From assembly GCA_019915015.1 (NCBI GenBank), contig JAHBBC010000024.1:62001-126000 (forward strand): a stretch of DNA of 64,000 nt, written 5' to 3'. The translations under genes and the position numbers were made by a program. The stretch is from Auriscalpium vulgare. Taxonomy: Eukaryota; Basidiomycota; Agaricomycetes; Russulales; Auriscalpiaceae. Numbering within the stretch: position 1 is the first letter of the stretch; each line of letters begins with the position of its first letter. The notes beneath the pieces were generated by a model. The model worked only from the letters and a program-made list of their open reading frames with translations, did no database searches and was not told the DNA's origin. Positions 54,857-64,000 of the stretch are shown in pieces.

Positions 54857-56431
54857 TCAATACGCATGACACGCGTCCATTTTGTAGTCCCGTTGACCCT
54901 CGCCCGTGCTGGAGGAACCGTCGGGGTCCGCCCGATCCGGCTCCTTCTGCCTTGTCATTAGCCTTCATCACATTGCGAAGTGAAGACAACATACCGGAAG
55001 ATCAACCAGATTCATAACATTGCTTTGAGTGTCTTGGGGAATTTCCAGTGTCCCGAGAGGGCCGGTGACGGGTGTAGGGAGAGTCCCGTCTGCGAATCGG
55101 ATGCTTTGAGTCTCCGCTTCAAGATCGTAGACATACGTCTCTTGGCGGTTTATGGTGATATGGTGACGATTGTTCAGGAGGGCAAGAAAGCTATTCGAGT
55201 AGACTGTGGCATTACTTTCACTGTAAGTGTCGGCAGAGAGCTCGCGAGGTACACTGACTCACGTTTTCCGAGCACAATAGCAGGACACATGTAGAAGTTG
55301 TTGTCCTTGTCGACAATGAACAGGATCGTGGCAACAGTACCAACGGTAGCTGGTCAACGCAAGGAGGTATTAAGCATGAGGAGACGAAATAACACGGTGG
55401 TCGTACCAGTGATCAGATTCGTCGTGACGCTCATGCATAAAATCTGGGAAACGATACAGGTCGTCTCCTGGCGGAGGTCACGGCGTAGAGCTTGGATATA
55501 CTAGTCGCAGTTGTCAAGAAATATCTCCCATAGGACGGATGGTACAAACCCAGGTTAACATGCAGCTGCAGATGAGCAGGTCGCACAAAGAGCTGCCAGC
55601 AAGCCAGACCTTTACGTCATCGGTCAGTCGCATTTACGACGCAGTGACTAAGACATACGAGCATGGTAACAAACGGCTTGCTGCGTATTTCAGTGTCGTT
55701 GGGCGCCAACCAGTGTGAGACGAAGGCGTCAGCGAATCCAGAGCAGCCCGATATTGCAGCAGTCTAAAATCAAGGAAATGAGCTACAGCAGTAGCGCAGA
55801 GAAGAAACGGATCTAACGGCAGTGATGACGACGCGCAGATACTTTGAGCCAGTCAAAGCAAAGATGCGGAAGGCGAAGAAAGACTGCACGGCGGAGCTGA
55901 CTATGCGCATCCTCATTAGAGTTCAAATCATGGACAGAACGCAAGGAGGGTCAGACCTATTCCACTCAAGAGCGGCACACTCATCCACATGGTCCCCCGA
56001 TTGTGCAACTGGTCCAGGTCACCCCATCCTGTCCCGAATTTGGCGAATGCCGTCTGCGTGAACATTGCTGTCTGCGAGGTTTCCAAGATGTAAAGGCCAT
56101 AGACTAGGCCTTTGAGGCAGCGCCTGTCGGCAGGGAAATGCAGGCTGTAGTAGTCTTCTCACGAAGAGCGTCATCAGGTGGCCGGTGAGAGAAAGGGAGA
56201 AGTCGACGCACAAGTCTGCGCGGAGAGGACGCCGAAAAGGCCCCAGTTGAAAAGAAACCCCAAGAGCTACAAGTCATTCAGCGTCATGATCAGCGAGCTG
56301 GCTAGAGGGACGACTGTGCGCACCGGCGGGGCCGTACTGGAGTAGAAACGAGACGTTAGCGACTTCAACGAAGACACTGTTCCGAGCACTCACAAGACCG
56401 CAACGTTGTCGGGGACACCAGGAGCGTACAT
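54857..56431 (-). CDS. DUF6534 multi-pass membrane protein, copy D
   Basis: Third apparently intact paralogue, in the same orientation as copy C. It has MYAPGVPDNVAV, LLGFLFNWGLFGVLSAQT, LKGLVYGLYILETSQTAMFT, GTGWGDLDQLHNRGTMWM, SFFAFRIFALTGSKYLRVV, LCDLLICSCMLTW and FIVDKDNNFYMCPAIVLGK. YSNSFLALLNNRHHITINRQ follows, ending with KEPDRADPDGSSSTGEGQRD. All introns needed are GT-AG. The TAG after LNDL is the acceptor of a 57-nt intron, as in copy A. The length is close to copy A (about 345 aa). The tail keeps the acidic and Ser-rich character seen in the other copies. Confidence 0.86.
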
Positions 56432-57250
56432 GTTACCTTTCAAGTGCACCAGAATGGAAGCCTTTATGCTTAAAAACGAGCATCGACATTCGAACAGTTG
56501 CCGTACGATGAACTTAGAGGCGGGGAGGTCGAGCACGTCCGCCTTGAGAGTGATGGAGCTAATCTGTGATAGCCACAGCGCATCGGACTCACTATTTTTT
56601 CCTAATTAGCAGACGGCAACATGTTTATTGGCTGAGAGAAAGGCCCCTGGAGACGTGTCTGGAATGTGTTCAGCTGCCTACGGCAAGAGCGCTGATGGCG
56701 GCAGCGCATGGACTCCGCGGGGAAAGCGGTTTCCAGGAATGCGGTGCCATCCACTGCATGGATCTGCGATGGCGGCCTTCCGATTTCTCCTTCAGCGCTC
56801 TCGGTTGCTGTTTGCACGCCGCAAGCGAGAGTTGGTCAAGTGTCTCGAGCGCGACGGCGCAATGGAAACTTACTAGAGCTTACTAGCCGAGGGTGGTTCC
56901 TTTCCTCTGGCACGGTGAGGCTTGTGTAAACGCCGCTGTGTGGCCGCCGGCGGGGCATGTACTTCGGCGATTGGTTGACTGAATCTCGGTCGTACGACGT
57001 CAGCCGTGTTCGATGTCACCAAAAGGACCAGTGACGCCCAAGTGACGCCCGAGGGTCCCAATGACAGAGCGATTGCGATTAACTCGAGCCTAGGACTGAT
57101 ATAGTCAACGAAGACTAAAATATGCTGGCGAGGAGGGTGGCCGCGACACCCGACTATCGCATTGCACCTGCCTACAGTCACAATCAGAACTTCCGATGGA
57201 GCGAAACACCCATACGTACCAAATGCATTCCACCATAACTTCCAAGTGCG
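56432..57250. other. Intergenic, nothing recognised
   Basis: Short frames only. The left end holds the promoter of DUF6534 copy D. Confidence 0.45.
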
Positions 57251-57259
57251 CTCAAAATA

Positions 57260-58640
57260 TTGAAGACCTCACCCGCCGCGTCCTCCTCCCTCCAGCGCTA
57301 CTTGAAAACATATACATGAAGTTCGCATGGTGTAGCTTTGCTGCGTGTTCTGAGAAAACGCGGTATACGCCGTGATCATCGTCAACTGGCTCTCGCGCGG
57401 TCCGGTGCACGCTAAGCCGCCCAAGGAGGCTCAGGGGATGCGAGCGTCTTGGTGGTCCCATCGGTGCACTGTCAAACAATAGCGTGGGGTCCGAGCGGAA
57501 GGACCGGCGGAGGATTCCACGCAGCCCGCACCGGCGCTGGCGCCACGAACTGATGGGGAGCGACACGCGGGGGCGCTCTGGAATAGGCGCTCGGGCGTGA
57601 CACGGCGAAGCAATGCCTCGGGTGTGCGTTGGGTGGGAACGCGCACCCTCGCCAGAGTTGGACCTGAGGACCTACTCAGGCGGAGAGAGAGGCGTTGGCT
57701 GGTCCGCGGGCGGGTCTGACTGTTATGAGTTTAACTACCAGTCAGAAAGGAGCAGAGTTCTGCAGACTTACACGCGTTTGTAGCACGGCTAATGTTGTCG
57801 GAGCGAGTAAGGATTGATGCTGCATGGAACGTCAACGCTGCAATAATTTACGTCGTAGTAGTGGGCAAGCGCAGGTACCTGGCTGTTTACATCGGATAGA
57901 TGTCTTCTCTGCGAAGTCATTCAAAAGAATTCGCACGTCCTCTATTATGTTCGTCCAGGAGAACGTCAGGACCTACTGAACGATACACAATGAAGTTAGC
58001 AGATGCCGTAGAAAAGGAAGCAACAGTGTGGACTTACCGATACCAAGCTAGCTCCACTTCAGTAACCTCCTGTAGCACCTTCATCGCAGCGTCACTAGTC
58101 TCTGTCGACCTTGCTCCAAACAGAACCATTGTACCGATTTCGCAGATCGATCCGGGTCAGTTCATCCGCATCTGGTCCAGCTCCTTCTTTGCGTTTGCCG
58201 TGCGAGCTTCGCACCGAGTAACTGCTCATGGCATGAGCGCCCATCGTTGACGAACGGCCTAAGCCTGACCCATCTTGCTGGGATTCGATGCTACCGAGAC
58301 TGTAGGAAGGGCAGTCCATCAGATTTTGCAGTGAATTAAAGAGGAAAGGTACTCACCGACTAGCGTGATCGTTTTCGTTCCGCTCTGATGACCATAGCCT
58401 CTAGATTCTTCAACCCCAGCATCTCATCCCTATCCATTGAGGGCTGCTCCCTGAGTTCGCTCCATCCGTCCAGGGCGCATTGGGAAAGCGACTCAAGGAC
58501 ATGGTGCATGACGGATGCTCTTCGAGCTCGGGAGCGCCGTTATGCGTCGAGGAGAAAGGCATGCTGCCAGGCAAGAACAATATAGGCTGGAAGGGCAAAC
58601 GATGTCGTTGAATTTGATCGCCGTGGAAAGGCAAGTGGGA
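57260..58640 (-). pseudogene. Family copy 3, strongly decayed
   Basis: Relates to 9,087-10,548 at both ends. The left part matches its C-terminal region: YRVFSEHAAKLHHANFMYMF corresponds to TYSAFSRKTQQSDTMRMSFT, and GAGGCGTTGGCTGGTCCG corresponds to CAGGCGCTTGCTGGTCCG. The right part matches exon 1: LAWQHAFLLDA against VRHHALLFDAY, and GLKNLEAMVIRAE against QLKDLEGEVVRSE. A TAA follows LLDA and the frames no longer join, so it is not functional. Confidence 0.65.
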
Positions 58641-58926
58641 AGGCGGGCACACACCTGTATCCTCATGATGTCAAGGGATGCATTGGCGCACAGCGGCATA
58701 TGTACGCAGCAGAACAAGGTTCAGGCATGCTGTGCGGAGGTGCAGGACTCGGTCTGAACTGAGCTTCAGATTGAGTCCTGAGAGGCGAGAAAAACAACGA
58801 GAAGACAGACGCTATGATTGTAGCGTAGACTCGGAAAATTTGCCAAGACGCGTGGGAATGAAGACTCGGGAAAAATTCGGCGACCAGATCCCCACTGCGC
58901 GCAACAGAAGTACAAACCCTTACAAA

Positions 58927-59975
58927 CACCGCGGGTTGCCCTAAATCGCCTCCAGATAGATGTGGAGTAGATACAATATCTACGCTACCTCTCCGCCAAA
59001 TCGACGCTCCGTGCCATTTCCGCCATATTTACCCCCAGCGTAAATTTGCGGCCTAAATCGCCACCAAATATATTTCCGGTACACACGATGCCGAGCCAGT
59101 GCCGCGCGGCTCAAGCCAAACAACGCGCAAACAACACGTCCTCGTCGTCTCTCATTTATACCGCAGCCTCTCGACTTGTCTCTTGAGCTCCCTTTCCCCC
59201 ACACCACCACCTCCCTCACCCGCACGCCCTGCCCTCCCGCCCTGCCTCCAAGACTCGTCCCCTCATTGAGCCTCCGAATGTCGACTCCTCGGCTTACTCG
59301 AGCAACGTCGATGGTGTGCTCAGCCCAGGTATGCGCGCCACACCCGCTGCAGAGGCCTCAAGGGCATCGCAAGGTGGATATATGCGCTCCGGGTGAGTGC
59401 TATATGTCTCTTTTGGGGCGCTGTTACTCACCTTTTCGTCGTAGGTCGGTCCCGATTGCAGTGGAGGTAAGTCCTGCTTCCGCTACACTCAGTCTGTCGG
59501 ACTCGGCTCATCCTATGCATTTAGTTTACTTTCTCGAGCTCCACGCTTTTTCGGCCACGGTCAGTATTCTTCATGTCTGTCCTATCTGATTGCTCATTGT
59601 GACGTGCTACAGAGCCGCTGAGACAGCCCTGCAGGTGAGCGAAGGGCGACGTGAGCAAGAGTGACGGGTATTGTAGTCATTTGTACCGTAGACTGTCCCA
59701 TGTGTAGCATAATCCAGTCAATACAAGCGTGTAGTATTACTATATTGCAATATGTCGAAGCAAACCAGCCGGCGCGGCCAGGGTCCTGAATCTGCTATGG
59801 CATGCGCAGAACTGGCGCGAATCTGGGATAGAACCGGCGCAGAAACGGCGGCGATCCCGTCTCGCCGCTACTTTTGCGTGTCGCGGCGATTCTGCGCATA
59901 TATGGCGTAGATGCGGGATAGATCCCACATCCCCGCCACTTACACGCCGGGAGCGATTTGGGGCAACCCGCGGTG
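58927..59975. mobile_element. Candidate non-autonomous DNA transposon with inverted ends
   Basis: The left end CACCGCGGGTTGCCCTAAAT and the right end, read on the minus strand, CACCGCGGGTTGCCCCAAAT are inverted copies (22 of 24 bases over the outer part). Weaker similarity continues inwards (GATGTGGAGTAGATA against GATGTGGGATCTATC, then ATCTACGC). No transposase is recognised between them. The flanks share only AAA, so a target duplication is not established. Confidence 0.5.
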
Positions 59976-60157
59976 AAACCTTCCTTCCAGACCACAATAT
60001 TCTCCAATAAATATGAGGCCCGGCACGTATACAAAGCAACAGACTATGGTACACTGTGTCACAGCATAGGTACATATACACGTACAGATCGATCGAGTCA
60101 GCCAAGCTTCGGAAATTCAGGCGAGCGAGCCCTGCGGTCAGGAGAGTAAATTCAGTG

Positions 60158-61932
60158 TCAAACTGGAAGGAGGGTGGAAAGATGACGTGCCATAGGGTCC
60201 CACCGAGGTAAGACAACCCTTTCTTCGCCCTCGTACACCTTGACCAGGTCGTCGGGGGCGACAGCCTTGGACACGACCACCTGGTACACGAACCTGCACC
60301 GCAAACACCGTTAGTGAGTACTGAAGTTACACAACTTGGCGCAAAATACTCACTCCTCGAACCAGCGGTCCGTCATCACCCAGTAGCCCTTGTTCCCGCG
60401 GTCTTCGCCCCACGAATTCTCCACCTTGTACCGCACCGGCTTGCCCTCTGCGTTAAGGTGCACGCCCGAGATGACCATTGCATGCGTCATTGAGGACTCA
60501 CCCACGCGCAGGCGATCCTCCTTGGTCAGGTTGAGCGTGATGTCGAACGCGTTCTCGAAGTCGAACAGGGCGACGTCCATAATGCCGGTGGGCCCCTCGC
60601 GATCGGAGAATTGACCGACGTCGCATCCGAAGAATACGGGCAGGCCAACCTTCAGGGACTAGATGACGCGCATAAGAAATGAAAGTCTGGGTTCATTCTT
60701 GAGAGTGAACAACCTTAATTACCGCGTTCTTGAGGTTCACGATTTCCGTGTTCACATCTGCGAAAGCGAAGTACATAAGAGCGATCGAAAGCAAGCAAAG
60801 TACAGAAAAACTCACAAAGCACAGGGCGACCACCCCATACATTCCCAAGCTTGTCGACGGTGTACAGCTTCGAGTACTCATTGCGGGGGTCGTTGATAAG
60901 CGAAAACGAGTCAGACACTTTGTGTTCTTGATTCTCGAATGCCTGTTGTTCGCGCAAACATACGCCACCCGATAGTATCAGCACAGATCCTCCCGCATGC
61001 GACCGCCCCGCGTACGCACCTTCAGAAACTGCTTCGGCGTGCCATCCCAGCTTCCAGCCTTCCCATCCTTGTCATAGTAGTCCCACACAAATGCAGCGTC
61101 TGGGCTCGGCGGCACACCGAGCGTCGCGCTCATGATGGTGTACACCTCCCCAAGAAGTTCCTCCTTCTTTGCACGCAGCATCGCGACGACGTCCGCATCC
61201 GCGAGAGCGGGGCTCGCGGCGCGCAGTGACGAGTGAAGTCTGCGCAGGACGAGCTTATGCTCGCGGAGCTTGAGCTTGAGCAGCTTGTTCAGCGGGAGGG
61301 AGAGCGAGGAGTGCGTGGACTCGGGGTACATGGGCTGCGGGACAACGCCGTACGTCTCAATGAGGTTGACGACCATGTCCCACTGCCCACCGTCAGGGAT
61401 GAGATCGTCGCAAAGGTGCATGACCAGACGGTCGTCGAGCGGGCGCTCGACCTCCTGGATGCACAGTTCCAGAAAGTAATTCGCCTTGTTCAGCTTGTCC
61501 CAGAAGAAGAGATAGCTCTGCGCGCGTATGGAGATCAAATAAACGATCCTCGCGGTAACGGTGCTGCGCCCGGCGTACCTGCGACAGCTGAAACTCCTTG
61601 AGGTTGAACTTCTTCATGACGTCGTAGCGTAGCACGTTCGTGGTTGCGAACAACCAGCCGCGGCCGCTGCTCCACTGGTTCGTCATGGGGCCGGTCTTGA
61701 AATCGAGCTCGGTATTGAAGACGTGCACGTCTGCGACGCGCGCCTCGCGCCGGGCGAGTGCATTGCGGATGTCCGCGTAGGCGAGGACGGTGCGTGCAAG
61801 CTGCGTCTTGGGCGACGTGGTCGCGGCGCCCTCCCAGGCGTTAACGCTACCCAGCGAGAGCGATCCGTCGGCGGATATTGGCTGCACTGGTGCGGTGGGC
61901 TCGGGGTGGTCAAAGAAGGACATGGCTGTCAT
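60158..61932 (-). CDS. BLH1: Bleomycin hydrolase-like C1 peptidase lacking the catalytic Cys
   Basis: Cytosolic papain-fold aminopeptidase family (yeast Blh1/Lap3) that normally forms hexamers and processes homocysteine thiolactone and small peptides. Exons are 61,932-61,579, 61,517-61,020, 60,942-60,816, 60,757-60,714, 60,658-60,354 and 60,293-60,158. The 487 aa match the family's length and all phases agree. The active-site segment reads MTNQWSSGRGWLF. The Gln of the oxyanion hole is present, but the nucleophile position (normally SGRCW) is Gly92, codon GGC at 61,657-61,659, and the Lys normally before SSGR is Trp. The other catalytic residues remain: His in SSMTHAMVISGVH and Asn in KVENSWGED. 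SLINDPRNEYSKLYTVDKLG and PRWDPMAR are family landmarks. An alternative start is the second Met (61,923). It is either a pseudo-peptidase or a recently inactivated gene; a sequencing error at one base is possible. Confidence 0.93.
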
Positions 61933-61974
61933 GGCTGGCGATGGGGGATGGCAGTAGTAGATGAGAGAGTGTGC

Positions 61975-61983
61975 CTATATATC
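61975..61983 (-). promoter_or_regulatory. TATA box of the bleomycin hydrolase-like gene
   Basis: GATATATAG on the minus strand lies about 45 nt upstream of the ATG at 61,932, which implies a very short leader. Confidence 0.5.
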
Positions 61984-62469
61984 GCCCGTGCAGCAGACAG
62001 ACACAGGTGACTGAGCTACCTGGTCATGCGCGATGGTGGCTGAGAGTATCAATGAGCCAACGTACACGATGTACGAAAGGAAGCTCACCGGACTACAACT
62101 TTGGCGCGCGAGCGGATACAAGTGACTGTGCTATCTTGGCCATACGGCGTTCTGGCTAAAGGCACCAATGAATCAGCGTACACAAGCTCACCGTACTGAA
62201 AATTTTTGCGAGAGATCGACCTCCGCCCTCGAGAGAGGAGTCGCCGCCAGCGAGATATTCCCTGCATGACCTTCGCCTGTGATATCTCCTGGCTTGCCGT
62301 GACATCCCAGCATGACGCACATCGTTCGAACAGCTCTCGGGTTCTCGAGGGCCACAATCCTCGCTGCGTGGCGGGCATACGTGGGTCTATCAGAGTCTAT
62401 CAGAGCGCGCCTGAAATCCTGGGAAGCAATCCGCTATCTGGATGCTCCGCCGTATGATAGATAGTGATT
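61984..62469. other. Intergenic, nothing recognised
   Basis: Upstream of the bleomycin hydrolase-like gene. Two related short stretches (ATGAGCCAACGTACAC at about 62,052 and ATGAATCAGCGTACAC at about 62,169), each followed by a run ending CTCACCG, hint at a local direct duplication of roughly 120 bp. No gene was recognised. Confidence 0.4.
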
Positions 62470-62880
62470 GCATGCCGTCTTTCGCCCATGTATCCAATCG
62501 TGTTCGTGTTCGTACAAAGCAACGACAGATTCTACGGGAAGTTACACATTGAGTTAGTCACAGAGACAAGGAGGCGATAATGTGGACATACGGATACCGT
62601 AGCTCCCCTTCAGTGAGCTCCCGTAGCAACTAACAAAGGGCCCAAGCCATCTCGTCGTCGGCTACTAATACTGTAGGAACGGCGGTCAGCCGGACTGCCG
62701 GGGAAACGGAACGAGACTGACAGCCTGAGACTGGTCCTTCCGCCCATAGATCTCAGCTTCGAGGTCCTTCAGCTCCGGGCCCGCATCATGCCTATCCATC
62801 AAAGACCGCTTCTTGAGTATGCTCAAATCCACGGCGCGCTGCTCTTCCACGATTCAAGATCTCCGAGCTCTTGGACACGT
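62470..62880 (-). pseudogene. Family copy 4, short relic
   Basis: Resembles parts of 57,950-58,560 (copy 3) with an internal deletion. The minus-strand stretch LMDRHDAGPELKDLEAEIYG corresponds to ARVRSETRQLKDLEGEVVRS of copy 1, and TGTGGACATACGGATACC matches TGTGGACTTACCGATACC of copy 3. No start and no continuous frame. Confidence 0.55.
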
Positions 62881-62899
62881 TATGAGTTTCCGCGGGAAA

Positions 62900-64000
62900 A
62901 AAACTGTGGCAGGGCAACTCACCGCATTGCCGCACAGAGCACAGCCAGAGCAAAAGGAGATTCAGATGTGCTGGACAGATAGTACGCTTCGAGCTTTACC
63001 TCCCAAGCATAAGGTAATATCATGCAGCTAGCCTGAGTGAGACTCTAGACTCTAGTCACACGGGTGGAGTTCGAGGTCGAGGCACGTGGGAATTTAAACC
63101 GGGCCGGCCGGAGGGCCTGACGGGCGGGCCGGAGGATAATTTTCAAGGTCTTGCGCTCGACCGTGACGGCTTGCTGGAGCCTGGCATTCTAGATCTCCTC
63201 GAGGCTTGGCGACATCTTAGCTCATTGCGAGCGCTGAAGCGTGGGTTGCGATGATGACAGGAGGCAGTGGTGGCCGGTGGGGACGGACGCGCCGTAAGGA
63301 GGGGTAAGCGGATAAGCGGGAACGGCAGGAGGGGAGCGGACTAGCGGGAGCTGACGAGCTGGAGCGCGGGACGAGCAGGACGCTGGGGACGAAAGCCGTG
63401 CAGGGCGAGCGGGGTGCGGGCGAGCGGGAGTGCGGGGACGAGCAGGAGCGCGGGGATGTGGGGACGAGCAGGAGCAGGAGTGCGGGGCTATGGAGGCGAG
63501 CGGGTGCGTGAAGGTAAGTGGGGCAAAGTAAATCGTTGCGATGAAATGACAGTGGTTTGCGGTGGTTCCCAGAGGATCCAGAGTACTTGCAAATAAAGGA
63601 AAGGCAGACAGAAATCGTTGGGATCACACGCGACATCCTCTACGAACCAACATGTCAACCCGTGCTGTCCCATCGGTTCATTGTGCATAATTATCCGCTG
63701 TATAGGCACCTGTCGGCCCTCCGTTCCCAGACGACACGCCTACAGGAACGGTCATCACGAGTCCCAGGGAAACAAAGCAAGAATCCCCGTCCGCCTTTAT
63801 TTATAGGGCGTCCGCGTCAGGTTCTACGTCACTGCGCCTCAAAGTGTGGCTGAAAAGCTCCCGGCACAGTTCTGAAAATGGCCCGAACCTAGTTGTGTGG
63901 AGCAACGAAGTAGTGTACGTATGATCACAATCCTGAAATTCTACCGGGGCTTCGGGCTTCGTGCGGTTGTTGAGAGGACGAAGGCCACGGTGGTAAGCCG
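62900..64000. other. No gene; low-complexity G-rich stretch
   Basis: 63,230-63,530 is a G/A-biased low-complexity region built of GAGCGGGA, GGACGAGCAGGAGC and similar words. It leaves open frames in several registers without being coding. The rest of the region shows no recognisable gene, and a gene could begin beyond the window edge. Confidence 0.5.

Noticed and set aside
59176..59589. Possible small multi-exon gene with a start at 59,278
   Set aside because: One frame gives a protein-like stretch (YSSNVDGVLSPGMRATPAA), but it has no ATG, the proposed start is in another frame, and the region lies inside a candidate inverted-repeat element.
63217..63636. 139-codon minus-strand ORF
   Set aside because: It is a translation of a G/A-rich low-complexity repeat; all its frames are open to a similar degree.
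1..64000. tRNA or rRNA genes
   Set aside because: No cloverleaf with A- and B-box or rRNA signature was recognised by reading; a covariance-model search would be needed to exclude a tRNA with an intron.

Overview
This window is nuclear DNA of a filamentous basidiomycete, most likely an Agaricomycete. Introns are 48-80 nt with GTNNGT donors and CTRAY branch points, and there are chromodomain Ty3/Gypsy elements, DUF6534 membrane proteins, F-box/LRR genes and a TPR-CHAT protein. Gene models were built by hand from the sequence, joining exons at GT-AG sites where phase and family similarity agree; no database search was run.

Layout. 1-4.4 kb: two metabolic genes in divergent orientation, a peroxisomal MaoC-type enoyl-CoA hydratase 2 ending in SKL (-) and an Old Yellow Enzyme-type flavin oxidoreductase (+). 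4.7-8.7 kb: a relic of the hydratase 5' end, then a 2.7-kb segment (F-box tail plus spacer plus start of a DUF6534 gene) that recurs at 23.4-26.1 kb; an intact 11-exon DUF6534 gene closes the region. 9-14 kb: two alpha-helical/coiled-coil hypothetical genes (-). 14.8-20.8 kb: a young chromovirus with LTRs that look identical and a 5-bp target duplication. It sits in a second copy of the 9-kb gene, whose uninterrupted paralogous site is visible at about 9.25 kb. 22.7-26.1 kb: an F-box gene and a truncated DUF6534 pseudogene. 26-29.6 kb: gene-poor relics. 29.6-32.8 kb: an intronless-CDS TPR-CHAT protein with ten near-identical 135-bp repeats and an intact His/Cys dyad. 33-34 kb: short repeats. 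34-47.5 kb: a fragment of one LTR element abutting a 12.5-kb, older Ty3/Gypsy element. The older element has gag-pol in one frame broken by three stops and an extra 3' ORF of about 990 codons. 47.5-50 kb: two GC-rich hypothetical ORFs. 51-58.6 kb: a coiled-coil protein with a C-terminal membrane segment, two more DUF6534 genes and a decayed copy of the 9-kb gene. 58.9-60 kb: a pair of inverted repeats suggesting a DNA transposon derivative. 60.2-61.9 kb: a bleomycin-hydrolase-like gene whose catalytic Cys codon reads Gly. 62-64 kb: another relic and low-complexity sequence.

The single-copy metabolic genes (hydratase, OYE, bleomycin hydrolase) lie towards the edges. The middle is dominated by mobile elements and lineage-specific families (DUF6534, coiled-coil, F-box) copied, inverted and truncated several times. 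The TPR-CHAT gene is the best candidate for a defence or cell-death role, although no gasdermin-like partner was recognised beside it.
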